Shown here: in pieces, positions 1 to 11,283 of the stretch
Layout: every line of letters begins with the position of its first letter
Position numbering within the stretch: position 1 is the stretch's first letter
NCBI GenBank assembly: GCA_963383645.1
Contig: OY726563.1
Coordinates: 35,432,331-35,496,330 of the forward strand
DNA length: 64,000 bases
Source of the DNA: Muscardinus avellanarius
Lineage: Eukaryota; Chordata; Mammalia; Rodentia; Gliridae
Direction: 5' to 3'
Program-made: the position numbers and the translations under genes
Notes under the pieces: generated by a model
The model's database searches: none
What the model was told of the DNA's origin: nothing
Seen by the model: only the letters and a program-made list of their open reading frames with translations

Positions 1-250
1 ATATCAAAGACATGGGGGAGGGGAAGGGAGGCTCAGTATGGAGGGCACCAAGAGTTGTGTGCATGTATTTTCTAATCTTCTATACTCCAATATGATGTAA
101 AATTACAATAAACCAAATTAAAAATATTCAGCATGGTTATAAATATGCAAAAATGCAATATATATATACATATATATTTTTTTTTCATAGGTTGCACTGT
201 ATATGCAAGGTCACCTGACTGTGAATTGTGGACAACTTAAAGTACATTTA
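1..250. other. AT-rich DNA, no recognised feature
   Basis: I see no coding frame or known repeat here. There is a short TA-rich run near 159-175 followed by a T-run at about 176-186. Confidence 0.5.
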
Positions 251-455
251 GAGCTAGACATGGTGACATATGCCTATAATCCCAGTATTTGGGAGGCTTA
301 GACAGGATGATTACAGGTTTGAGGCCAGTCTCAGTAACATAGAGACCCTCAGCAACTTAGTGATATCCTGTTTCAAAATAAAAAGGGCTGGGAATGTGGC
401 CTGGAGGTAGAATACCTTTGGGTTCAATCTCTAGCAACACACACACACGCACAAA
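251..455 (+). mobile_element. SINE, B1-dID type
   Basis: A B1-like left half (TAATCCCAGTATTTGGGAGG at about 278) is followed by a short A-rich linker and an ID-like right half (GGTTCAATCTCTAGCAACA near 420). It ends in a CA-rich tail. Many substitutions mark it as an old copy. Confidence 0.9.
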
Positions 456-635
456 ACACATCGCAACCACCACCAAATAAACAAAATACAGTGCTTTTAA
501 AGGTTTTTAATTTTACAGTATGAGATATATTTACGTACTTATTGCAGAGACTAGCACTCCATGTAAAATGAAGATAAAACTTTTTGTACGTCTAAATTCA
601 AGGTCAAGGGGGTAAAATGGAGAAGATAAATGGGT
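456..635. other. AT-rich spacer
   Basis: Nothing recognisable lies between the SINE tail and the L1 3' end at about 636. Confidence 0.4.
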
Positions 636-1330
636 TTTTAATTTTTTTCTTCCATATTTTGTTTTATTTATAAGTTGAACATATTGAAAATGGTGTACAT
701 TTAGATTGTGCTTCATGCCCTCTCCCCCCATTTCCCTTCCTCCCTCCTAATAAAGAGTGTCCAGGTTGACCATGTTATATTTATACTATTACACATATTT
801 GGATGTAGCTCCTCCATTGAACAACCTCAGCTTTCTTCCTCTCCTATCCTTCCATTCAAGCTTTGCTGAGATTTCCCCTCCATCATCTGAAGTCCCTCTG
901 GTATTACCACTAGCTTGAACATATTAGAGAAAACATACGTCCCTGTTCTCCAGTTCCTTCCATCTTCTTGCAAATGCTATTATTTTATTCTTTTTATAGC
1001 TGAATAGAATTCCATTGTGTGTATTTCCCATAATTTTGCAATCCATTCATCTGTTGATGGAGATCTAGTTTGGTTCCATATTTTGGCTATTACAAACTGT
1101 GCTCCTATGAACATGGGTATGCATATATTAATGTAGTTCTCTGATTTCAAGCCCTTTGGAGAGATACCCAGGAGTAGTATAGCTGAATCAAATGGTGGAT
1201 CTATTCCCAGTTTTCTAAGGAATCTTCACATTGATCTCCAGAGTGGCTGAACTACTCTGCACTCCCACCAGCAGTGTAAAAGAGTTCCTCTTTCCCCACA
1301 TCTTCACCAGCATTTGTTGTTGTTTGATTT
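636..1330 (-). mobile_element. L1-2, 3' portion (ORF2 end and 3' UTR)
   Basis: Read on the minus strand this is the last part of L1 ORF2 followed by a 3' UTR ending in an A-rich stretch near 636-660. It stops inside the ORF2 sequence that reads GCATTTGTTGTTGTTTGATT on the plus strand. The same ORF2 sequence resumes in register at 7565. The two blocks are therefore one older L1 split by L1-1. The 3' UTR (about 660-850) differs from the L1-1 type but resembles 62115-62292, so two L1 3' UTR lineages are present. Confidence 0.85.
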
Positions 1331-1461
1331 TTTTTTACTTTTTGATTCTATTTTATGCAAAATTATAAATGCACAGTGATTTACTAGAAGTAACTTTGTT
1401 TCTAAAAAGACCGAACAATTAGGTGTATGAATGGAACATATTGACTGGGATCATCTCAATT
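1331..1461 (-). other. candidate 3'-transduced sequence of L1-1
   Basis: About 125 bp of non-L1 sequence lies between two T-runs (1328-1336 and 1466-1476 on the plus strand). On the minus strand the order is L1-1 3' end, A-rich tract, this segment, a CATAAA polyadenylation-signal variant (complement of 1352-1357), a second A-tract, then the duplicated target TTTGATTT. That is the layout of an L1 3' transduction. The alternative is a small independent insertion at the same place. Confidence 0.5.
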
Positions 1462-1726
1462 CTATTTTTCTTTTTTAAAATTTTTTATTGGTACATTATA
1501 TTTATACATCATATTGGGGTAAAAAAACTTGTGTGTACAAACATGTACTCATCGCTGATTTAACCCCTACCCAATTCCCACCCCATTCCCTCCCCGTCCC
1601 TCCCTCCCTTGCTTGGCTTAGTGATTGACTTCGATATGTTTAAGTACATTGTGTGTTTTAGAGATTTTACTCTTCCCCCCTCCTTTCTACTCCTTTAGGT
1701 TGCCTTTTTTGCTCCTCTATAGGATT

Positions 1727-4700
1727 TCATTTTTCATCTAGAGTTCCTCCTATGACCCATTTCTCCCTCTCACATATTAGGGAAAGCATCTGCTTTCTTA
1801 TTTTTGGTGACTGACTAATCTCACTTAGCATAATGTCCTCCAGTTCCATCCATTTCCCTGAAAATGATGTAATTGAGTTTTTTAATGGCTGAGTAAAATT
1901 CCATTGTGTACATATCCCACAGTTTTGTAATCCATTCATCTGTTGATGGACATCTTGGCTGGTTCCACAGTTTGGCGATGGTGAATTGTGCAGCTATGAA
2001 CATAGATACACATGCGTTAGTTTGGTAGTTTGGTTTCCTTTCTTTTGGGTAGATACCCAGAAGTGGTATTGCTGGATCAAATGGTAGATTTATTCCCATT
2101 CTTCTGAGGATTCTCCATACTGTTTTCCAAAGTGGTTGCTCTAATTTGCAATCCCACCAACAATGTCTTAGAGTTCCCAGTTCTCCACATCCTCGCCAGC
2201 ATCTGTTGTTGTTTGTGTTTTGAATGATTGCCATTCTAGTTGGAGTTAGGTGAAATCTCAGGGTAGTTTTGATTTGCATCTCTCTGATTGCCAATGATGT
2301 TGAACATTTTTCATGGATTTATTGGCCACTTGAATTTCTTCTTTTGTGAAGTATCAATTTAGTTCATTTGCCCATTTTGTTATTGGATGCTTTGTTTTCT
2401 TAGTGTTGAGTTTCTTGAGTTCTCTGTATATTCTAGATATTAGTCCTCTATCGGTGGTGTAGGTGGCAAAAATCTTCTCCCATTCTGTTGGCTCTCGATT
2501 GAGGTTCTTGATAGTTTCCTTTGCTGAACAGAAGCTCTTCAGTTTCATGCAATCCCATGTATTGATTCGCGTTTTAATTGGTTGTGCCTTTGGCGTCTTG
2601 TTGAGAAAGTGTTTATATGTGCCTATGTGTTGCAGTGTTGGACCTATGCCCTCTTCAGGGAGCTTCAAGTTCTCTGGTTTGATTTCCAAGTCTTCGATCC
2701 ATCTTAAATTGACTTTTGTACAGGGTGAGAAAGTGGGATTAATTTCCAATTTTCTGCATATGGTTAACCAGTTTTGCCAACACCATTTGTTGAACAGGCT
2801 ATCTTTTCTCCAGTGTATGTTTTTGGCCACTTAGTCAAAAATCAATTGGCTGAAAGTGTGTGGACTTGTTTCTGGGTCTTCTATTCTGCTCCATTGGTCT
2901 ATGTTTCTGCTTTTTTCCCCCAGTGCCATGCTGTTTTATTACAATGACTTTGTGGTGTAGTTTAAAGCCAGGTATTATTATTCCTGCATGGTTTTTGTTG
3001 CTCAGAACTACCTTGGCTATTCTGGGCTTTTTATTATTCCAGATAAATTTAAGGACTGATTTTCTATGTCTGTGAGGAATGATCTTGGTAGTTTAATGGG
3101 CACTGCGTTAAATCTGTAGATCACTTTTGGAAGGATGGCCATTTTAATGATATTTATTTGGCCAATCCATGAACATGGAAGATCCTTCCATCTTCTAAGA
3201 TCTTCTTGGATTTCTTTTTTCAGTGTTTTATATTTTTCTTTGTAGAGATCTTTTACCTCCTTGGTCAAGTTTATTCCTAGGTATTTTATTTTCTTGTGGG
3301 AGAACTTGAGTGGAAGTGTTTCCTGAATTTCTTTTTCAGAGGATTTATGGTTGGTGTACAGGAAAGCTTCTGACTTTTTAAGATTGATTTTGTATCCAGA
3401 TACTTTACTGAATTTGTTGATCAGTTCTATAAGCCTTTTGGTTGAGTTTGTTGGGTTTTCTAAATATAGTATCATGTCATCTGGAAATAGTGAAAAATTA
3501 AGTTTTTCTTTTCCTATTTGTACTCCTCTGATTTCCTTTTCTTGCCTTATTGCTCTGGCTAGGGTCTGTTGTACTATGTTGAAGAGAAGTGGTGATAATG
3601 GACATCCTTGTCTCGTTCCTGTTTTTAGGGGGAATTCTTGAAGTTTTTCCCCATTTATTATGGTGTTGGCAGTGGGCTTATTGTAGATTGCCTTAATAAT
3701 GTTGAGATATGTTCCTTCTATTCCAATTCTCTGCAGTGTTTTTATCATAAATGGATGTTGAATTTTATCAAATGCTTTTTCAATGCCTTTTGAAATGATC
3801 ATGTGATTGTTGTCTTTGATTCTGTTTATATGATGAATTACATGGATAGATTTTCATATACTGAACCAGCCTTGCATCCCTGGGATGAACCCTACCTGGT
3901 CATGATGAATGATTTTCTTGATGTAGTTTTGAATGCGTGTTGCTAGTATTTTGTTTAATAGTTTTGCATCCAAGTTCATCACAGATATAGACCTGTAGTT
4001 TTTCTTCCTTGAACTGTCTTTATTCGGTTTGGGTATTATTGTGACGTTGGCTTCATAGAAAGTATTTGGGAGAGTCCTGGTTTTTTCTATTTTGTGAAAT
4101 ACTTTGAGGAGTATTGGGGTTAGCTCTTCTATAAAGGTTTTATAGAATTCACTTGGAAAACCATCTGGTCCTGGGCTTTTCTTTGATGGTAAGCTCTTTA
4201 TTGATAGCTGTTTCAATCTCTCTGATTGTTATTGGTTGGTTTAAGTGTTCTATATCATCTTGACTCAGTTTAGGAAGGTTATATTTATCTAGGAAGTTGT
4301 CGATTTCCTCCAGATTTTCCATTTTTTTGGAGTGTAGTTTTTGAAAATAGTTTCTGATAATCCTCTGGATTTCTACACTCTCAGTAGTAATGTCTCCTTT
4401 TTCATCCCTTATCTTCATAATTTGGGTTGATTCTCTCTTTTTTTTAGTTAGATTGGCTAGTGGTTTATCTATCTTGTTAATTTTTTCAAGAAACCAGCTT
4501 TTGATTTTGTTGATTTTCTGTATTTTTTTTATTCTGTTTCATTAATATCTGCTCTAATTTTAATAATTTCCTGTCTTCTACTGGCTTTGAGGTTCAATTG
4601 TTCCTGCTTTTCAAGGACTTTGAGGTGTGTCGTTAGGTTATTTATTTGAAGATTTTCTGTTTTTCTTATATGAGCACTCAGTGCTATAAATTTTCCTATT

Positions 4701-5560
4701 AATACTGCGTTCAAAGTGTCCCAGAGGTTTTGATATGTTGTATCTTTATTTCATTTGTTTCTAGAAATTTCTTGATTTCACCTCTTACATCTTCTATGAC
4801 CCATTCTTCATTCAGAAGTGTGATGTTCAGTCTCCACATGTTTATATTGTTTCTCTGGGTCTTCTTATAGTTGATTTCTAGTTTCATTCCATTATGGTCT
4901 GAAATGACACAGGGAAGTATGTAACATTTTAAAAATTTGCTAGTGCTCATTTTGTGTCCCAGGATGTGATCTATTTTGGAGAAGGTTCCATGAGCAGCTG
5001 AGAAAAATGTAAACTCTGCTGTAGTTGGGTGAAATATTTGATATGTGTCCAACAGGTCCATTTGGTTAATGGTGTTCTTTAGTTCTGAGGCATCTTTACT
5101 GACCCTTTGTCTGGAAGATCAGTCTAGTGTTGTGAGAGGTGTGTTGAAGTCTCCCAGTATTACTGTATTGGAATTTATTTGTGACTTTATGTCACAAAGA
5201 GTTTGATTTATGAAAGTAGCTGCACCTATGTTTGGGGCATAGATGTTGATTACTGTTATTTCCTCTTGCTGGATTATTCCTTTTACCAGTAAAATATGAC
5301 CTTCTTTGTCTCTTCTAATAGGTTTGGGTTTGAAGTCTAACTTGTCTGATAGCATAGTTGCTTCTCCTGCTTGTCTTCTAGTTCCATTAGCATGGAATAC
5401 CTTGCTCCAGCCCTTTACCTGAGTTTGTTCCTATCTTTACTTGTGTGTTTCTTGTAAGCAGCAGATGGATGGATTCTGGTTTTTAATCCATTTTGCCACT
5501 TTATGTCTCTTTATTGGGGAGTTGAGGCCATTTATATTCAGTATGATTATAGAAAGATAA
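1727..5560 (-). pseudogene. L1-1 ORF2 (endonuclease/reverse transcriptase), broken
   Basis: In L1 biology ORF2p nicks target DNA and reverse-transcribes L1 RNA at the nick. The endonuclease part shows VINIYAPN and GDFNT (5119-5355), then FSKIDHILGHK and SDHN (4711-5061). The reverse transcriptase shows [13 protein letters not shown] (about 4149-4216), [13 protein letters not shown] and [12 protein letters not shown] (3017-3802). The last is the catalytic box, where the usual alanine before the two aspartates is proline. The C-terminal cysteine region reads [18 protein letters not shown] (1821-2294). The fragments lie in several frames with stops between them, so the ORF is inactive. Confidence 0.9.
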
Positions 5561-5758
5561 TTTTTAATTCCTAACATGTTAAGATTTTATTTCTGTTTGA
5601 GATACTGTTCATTCTTCTTTGCTTAGTTGTCTGCTGGATGGGAAATCTTGTTTCTTTGGTTCTGGCATGTATTGCCTATTTCTTCTTTGCAGTTAATCTC
5701 CTTGAGTATTTTCTCTAGTGCTGGTTTTGAAGACATGAATTCCTTCAGTTTCTGTTTG

Positions 5759-6538
5759 TCATAGAAGCTTCTTATTTCCCCATCTAATTTGATAGATAGT
5801 TTTGCTGGGTAGGAAATTTTTGGCTGGAAGTTGTTTTCTTTCAGAGTTTGGAATGTTACTCCACGCCCTTCTGGCTTTCATGACTTGGTTTGGGAAGTCT
5901 GGAGTGATTCTAATTTGTTTGCCTCTGAATGTCACTTGGCCTTTTGTTTTTCTTGCCTTTAAGTTTCTCTCCTTGGCTTCCACATTAGTCATTTTGACAA
6001 TTATGTGGCGTGGGGATCCTCTTCTCTGATCCTGTCTAAAGGGAGTTCTATAATTTTCCTGGATCTGTGTATCGACCTCTTGCTCTATGTTTGGAAATTT
6101 TTCTGTTATCACTTCCTTGAGGAGATTATTGATCCCTTTGTTTTCACCTTCTTTTCCTTCCTCTATTCCAATTATTCTTAGGTTAGCTCTTTTAAAATGG
6201 GCCCATATTTCTTTAATGTCAAATTCCTGCTGCCAGATTTTTTTTTCCAAATTAGAGATGATACGTTCATTTTTGGAGTGATCATCTTCTAGGAGCGAGA
6301 TTCTATTCTCCATGTGGTCTAAGCTGTTGTTTATACTTTGAATTGAGGCCTTTACTTCAATGATTTCATCCTTTATCTCTTTTAGGCTCTCTCTGAATTC
6401 TTTTAGAAAGTCCTCTATTATTTCTACAGTTATTTTTCTGATTTGATCTTCTAGAGATCTTTGGATTTCTGTGTTATCAGATTCTGATGTTGTGGGATTG
6501 TGAGCATTCACTGCTCCATTGTTATTTCTCTTTCCCAT
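5759..6538 (-). pseudogene. L1-1 ORF1 (RNA-binding protein), truncated by frameshift
   Basis: An open frame of 259 codons starts at MGKRNNNGAVNAHNP. ORF1p is the trimeric RNA-binding chaperone of the L1 particle. Residues about 25-115 form a heptad-rich coiled coil (SLDHMENRISLLEDDHSKNE). An RRM-like start (RANLRIIGIEEGKE) follows, then the C-terminal domain (RGSPRHIIVKMTNVEAKE). Compared with L1-B, two bases (AT) are missing at about 5851-5854 (GAATGTTACT here, GAATATGTTACT at 26899). The frame shifts after Ser-Asn-Ile and ends at KKLL, losing the true C-terminus. Confidence 0.9.
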
Positions 6539-7564
6539 GATTTTGGAAGTTTGTGCCTTCTCTGGGTTCTTCCCTGAGTCACTACGAGTTCACTTAAGAT
6601 GTTCTGGATCTCGAGTCTGTGGTATCTCAGTCACCACTACTCCTTTACTGGGTTGTATCGCAAAATCTCAGAACCAGGGAGTCAATCGAGGCTGCTTTAG
6701 ACTATGGGGGTACCAGGCTGGGCATTCTCCCATGGGGAGCTGCAACTATGGTGTCATATCTCTGTTGCAGCCACTCCCTCACTGGGTTGGAATGCAAATA
6801 TCTCTGACCCAGGGAGACTGTCTGCGCAATCCCTGGGAGTGCAGTACTGGGATTTCTACTCTAGGGACCGCAATTTGACTCATGGTTGTTGAGTGCGCTG
6901 ATGGAGCTGTAGTGGATTCGGTGAACTCGCTACTTCCGCCTCTGGCAATATAGTGTCACTGCCATGCCCTTGGCCATGAGGCTGGCTTGTTTCTTCTCTG
7001 GTTTTGAGGTCTGCTCTGAGTCCCTGCAGGGTTTGCTCAGCCTGGCCCCTGGGAGCTTTAGACGCTCCTTGTGCCGAAAAAACTGCTTATTTCTGCCTGG
7101 CTGTTCTGCAGCTTCTCACCTCAGCTCGCTGTCCACCCCTCCTCTCTGGAACTTGGTGGCTTGTGTAGTGCAATGATCTGGAGCCGTCTGGTGAACTCGC
7201 CGCTGCCGCTGGCAGTATGGTGCTGCTGCTGTGTCCTCAGCCATGAGGCCAGCATATCTCCTCTCTGGTTTTGAGCTCAGTTCTGAGTCCCCCTCCTCTC
7301 TGGAGCCTGGTGCAGTGAGAGAAGGTGGCACCAGCACGGCTCTGCACCACGGTTTCAGCTGCAGCACTGCAGGCTGGTTTTTTTTTCTGGTGTCTGGTGG
7401 TTCTTCCAGCCCTCTTTTTCTCTGTCCCTTGTATTTACAGTTTTTATTTCTCTGTTGATGGTGTTTCCTGGCTATTAAAGGTTCTGATTTTGTGGTAATA
7501 GAGATCAATTGTTAGCAGGACTCGTAAATGCCGCTTTTCTCCATTGCCATTTTCCTAGAAGTCA
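6539..7564 (-). promoter_or_regulatory. L1-1 5' UTR with a repeated module
   Basis: In L1s this region carries the internal promoter. It is GC-richer than its surroundings. A module starting GGTGAACTCGC occurs at about 6920 and again at about 7190, each time followed by a GCCATGAGGC segment and TCTCTGGTTTTGAG. This is an imperfect duplication about 270 bp apart. L1-B carries the same pair of modules. Promoter activity is inferred from the family. Confidence 0.7.
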
Positions 7565-8284
7565 TTTGATTTCTTTATGCTTGCCACTCTGATTGGGGTT
7601 AGATGGAATCTCAGTGTAGTTTTGATCTGCATCTCCCTGATGGCTAGTGATATTGAACATCTTTTCATGTATCTATTAGCCATTTGTATTTCTTCATTTG
7701 TGAAGTTTCTATTCAGTTCAGTTGCCCATTTTTTTATTGGGTTGTTTGATTTGCTAGTGTAGAGTCTTTTGAGCTCTTTGTATATTCTGGATATTAGCCC
7801 CCTATCAGAGTGGTGGCTGGTAAAGATCTTCTCCCATTCTGTAAGCTTCCTCTTTTGGTTCTTGATGGTTTCCTTTGATGAGAAGAAACTTTTAGTTTGA
7901 AGAGATCCCACTTATTAATTCTTGCTTTAATTTCCTGTGCTTTAGAAGTCTTATTGAGAAAGTTACTCCCTGTACCTGTATGCTGGAGTGTAGATCCTAT
8001 GCCTTTCTCCAATAACCTCACAGTCTCTGGTCTAATATCTAAGTCTTTGATCCATCTCGAGTTGATTCCTGTGCATGGTGAGATATAGGGGTTTAGATTC
8101 ATCTTTTTACAAATGTTTAGCCAGTTCTCCCAGCACCATTTGTTGAAAAGGCTGTCTTTTCTCCAGCGTATGAGTTTGGCCCCTTTGTCAAAGATCAATT
8201 GACTATAGATGTATGGGTTTGTTTCTGTATCTTCTGTTCTGTTCCACTGGTCAGTCTGCCTATTGTTGTGCCAATGCAATGCTG

Positions 8285-8306
8285 TTTTTTTTTTTTTTTT
8301 TTTTTT
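8285..8306. repeat. T22 homopolymer inside L1-2 ORF2
   Basis: Other copies have about 5-6 T at this point (compare 2933-2940 and 29401-29410). Expansion of a short T-run in place has put poly-lysine codons into the minus-strand frame. Confidence 0.9.
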
Positions 8307-10107
8307 ACTACTATTGCTCTATAGTATAATTTGAAGTCCGGGATTGTGATGCCTCCTGCCTGGTTCTTGTTGCTGAGAATTGCTTTTGCTATTCTGGGTC
8401 TTTTCTTTCTCCATACAAAATTCATAACTGATTTTTCCAGGTCTGTGAGAAATGCTGTTGGTATTTTAATTGGGATTACATTGAATCTATAGATCACTTT
8501 TGGCAGAATGGCCATTTTGATGATATTTATTCTGCCTATCCATGAGCAAGGGAGATCTTTCCATCTTCCAAGGTCTTCTTCAATTTCTTTCTTTAATATT
8601 TTATAGTTTTCTCTGTAGAGGTCTTTTACATCTTTGGTTAGATTTATTACTAGGTATTTTATTGGTTTAGAGTTTATAGTAAATGGGATGGTTTTCTTTA
8701 TTTCTTTTGTTTTGGATTCATTGTTGGCATAAAGAAAAGCAACTGATTTTTTAAGGTTTATTTTGTATCCTGCAACTTTGCTGAATTGGTTAATCAGCTC
8801 CAGAAGTCTTCTGGTTGAGTGCGTTGGATCTTCTAGATAAAGAATCATATCATCTGCAACTAAGGGTAGTTTTAATTACTCTCTTTCTATTTGAATTCCT
8901 TTTATTTCCTTCTCTTTTCTTATTGCTGTGCCAAGAGTCTCAGGGACTATATTGAAAACGAGTGGTGATAGTGGGCATCCTTGTTTTGTTCCTGATTTTA
9001 AAGGGAATTCTTGCAGTTTTTCTCTATTCAATATGATGTTGGTTTTGGGCTTATTGTATATAGCCTTAATGATGTTTAAATATGTTCATTCTATTCCAGT
9101 TTTCTGCAGTGTTTTTAACATAAATGGGTGTTGGATTTTGTCGAATGCTTTTTCAGCATCTATTGATATAATCAGGTGATTTGTTCTTAGTTCTATTTAT
9201 GTGGTGAATAATATGTATTGATTTGCATATGTTGAACTAGCCTTGCTTTTCTGGGATGAAACCAACTTGGTCATGGTGTACAATTCTCTTGATATGGTTT
9301 TGAATGCGTATAGCTGGTATTTTGTTTTAATTTTTGCATCTATGTTCATTAAGAATATTGGTCTATAATTTTCCTTTCTTGAAGTATCTTTATTTGGTTT
9401 GGGGATTAATGTGATACTGGCCTCATAGAAGGAATTAGGGAGAATTCCATCTCTTTCAATTTCCCGGAACAAGTTGTGAAGTATTTGTATTAGTTCTTCA
9501 CTGAAAGTTTTGTAGAATTCAGCTGGAAACCCATCAGGACCTGGGCTTTTCTTTGATGGCAGAATTTTGATTGTTGTTTCCTTTGTTTGCTATTGGTTGG
9601 TTAAGGCTTGCTATGTCCTCTTGGTTTAGTTTAGGTAGGTTATATGTGCTTAGAAATCTATCAATTTCTTCCATGTTTCCCAGTCTGTTGGAGTATAAAT
9701 TCTCAAAATAGTTTATGATAGTCCTTTGAATTTCCCCTCTGTCTGTGGTGATGTCTCCTTTTTCATTTCTGATTTTAATAATTTGAGTTGATTCTCTCTT
9801 TTGATTAGGTTGGCCAGGGGTTTGTCAATCCTATTAGTCTTCTCAAAGAACCAGCTTTTTGTTGATTCTTTGAATTGTTTTGTTTGTTCTCTATTTCATT
9901 TATTTCTGCTCTGATTTTAATAATTCCCTGCCTTCTGCTGGCTATGGGGTTAGACTGTTGTCTTTCTAGGTCCTTGAGTTGTGTCATTAGGTTGTTTGCA
10001 TGGTAACTTTCTGTTCTTATGTGGGCACTCAATGCTATGAACTTTCCTCTCAACACTGTCTTAAAAGTGTCCCATAGATTTTGGTAAGTTGTTTCTCTAT
10101 TTTAATT

Positions 10108-10317
10108 AATTAATTAATTAATTTTTTGGTGGTACTGGGGTTCCTGGAAGCCCTTTTACCTCCGGGCTACACTCCCAGACCTAGTTTTTTATGTATTTTT
10201 TTTTTATTTGGAAACAGGGTCTCTTAAGCCAGCAAGGCTGGCTCTGGAACCAGCGCGATCCTCATGTCTCCGCCTCCCAAGCACGGGGATTACGAGCGTG
10301 CACTACCACGCCTGGCT
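10108..10317 (-). mobile_element. SINE, B1-dID, 'cttaagagaccctg' subfamily, intact TSD
   Basis: A full SINE on the minus strand is flanked by the perfect 13-bp duplication CTCTATTTTAATT (10095-10107 and 10318-10330). It belongs to a variant whose minus-strand copy carries GGGTCTCTTAAGCCAGC on the plus strand. The same variant occurs at 22153, 28561, 51254 and 53224. It inserted into L1-2 ORF2 and so is younger than L1-2. Confidence 0.95.
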
Positions 10318-10930
10318 CTCTATTTTAATTTAATTCCAGAAATTTCTTTATTTCTCTCCTAATTTCTGATCTTACCCACTCGTCATTCAATAGTGTTTCA
10401 TTCAATCTCCATGTATTTAAATAGTTTCTTTTGGGTTTCCTGTTGTTGATTTCTACTTTAATTCCATTATGGTCTGAAAAGATGCAGGGAATTATATTAC
10501 ATCTTTTGAATTTGCTGGTACTTTCTTTGTGTCCCAGAATGTGATCTATTTTAGAGAAGGTGCTGTGGGCTGCTGAGAAGAATGTGTATTCTGTTGTTCC
10601 TGGCTGAATTATTCTGTATATGTCTATTAAGTCCATTTGGTTCTTAGTTTTTATTAGTTCTGAAGAGTCTTTACTCATCTTTTGCCTTGAAGGTCTATCC
10701 AGTGGTGTGAGAGCTGTATTGAAGTCTCCCTCTATTATTGTATTTGGGTCTATTTGAGATCTGATGTCCAAAAGGGTTTGTTTTATAAATGTGGCTGTAC
10801 CCACATTTGGGGCATAAACATTTACTATCATTATATCTTCTTGGTGGATTGTTCCTTTTAATAAAAGGAAGTGCCCTTCTTTGTCCCTTCTGATGTGTTT
10901 TAGCTTAAAGTCTGTTTTGTTGGATATCAG

Positions 10931-11283
10931 TGTTGCCCCCAAGATTCAGAGCAGGCTCAAGCCACTGCACCCTACCACATGGGCAGGTGATTATTGAAAG
11001 CCAGAAGTGCCATATAGAAAAGGGTATGGAGGTAGTGACAGCTCAACTGGTTATGGCTTACATTTGACTTGACAATGGGTTGAAGAGTTGACTGTGATTG
11101 GCTGATACTCAACTACTCATTATAAGAGTAGGTTATACCAATAAAAGAATAACAAAAAAGAATAGGTTACAATTTGCTTACATATCAAATGAGGTTGCAG
11201 TTCACCATGTTCAGAGAAACCCTTAGGCAAAACTTAAAATATGTGCAGAGGCAGCTCTAGGTCACACTTGTTTCAGTTTAACA
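10931..11283 (-). mobile_element. ERVL-like 3' LTR
   Basis: On the minus strand the block begins TGTTAAAC and ends GGGGGCAACA, giving TGTT...AACA termini over 353 bp. Just upstream of the TG (plus strand 11284-11296) lies a purine tract AAAAGGAAGGAAT, which matches a retroviral polypurine tract at a 3' LTR border. ERVL-type is my best family guess. It abuts the cut end of L1-2, so it inserted into L1-2 or joined it by deletion. No matching 5' LTR is seen. Confidence 0.65.

Larger units (their letters stand above)
1462..7564 (-). mobile_element. L1-1, nearly full-length LINE-1
   Basis: Minus-strand order is 5' UTR (7564-6539), ORF1 (6538-5759), ORF2 (about 5560-1727), 3' UTR, AATAAA signal (complement of 1484-1489) and A-rich tail. 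The 5' end reads GACTTCTAGGAAAATGGC on the minus strand, like the 5' end of L1-B. It sits inside L1-2, with TTTGATTT present at both edges (1323-1330 and 7565-7572) as a short target-site duplication. Both ORFs are damaged, so this copy is not expected to be autonomous. Confidence 0.9.
7565..10930 (-). mobile_element. L1-2, 5' portion (ORF2)
   Basis: This continues the ORF2 interrupted at 1330 and runs to the endonuclease domain at 10942-10325. It ends where an LTR begins at 10931, so no ORF1 or 5' UTR of this copy remains in the window. It is more diverged in ORF2 from L1-1 than L1-1 is from L1-A. It contains a SINE at 10108-10317 and a 22-base T-run at 8285-8306. Confidence 0.9.
7600..10930 (-). 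pseudogene. L1-2 ORF2, broken
   Basis: The endonuclease part is well kept (IVNVYAPN, GDFNTALTPLD, FSKIDHILGHK, FSDHNGIKVEI; 10325-10942). The reverse transcriptase box reads [10 protein letters not shown] near 8830-8865, and FNKWCWENWLNICKK follows at 7794-8279. Stops, frameshifts, the SINE and the T-run split it into at least six frames. It cannot encode a working protein. Confidence 0.85.

Noticed and set aside
2463..2834. 123-codon plus-strand frame
   Set aside because: It is the exact antisense of L1-1 ORF2 coding sequence (2354-2830). The same applies to plus frames at 3351, 5802, 7897, 8928 and 9745-like positions within L1s.
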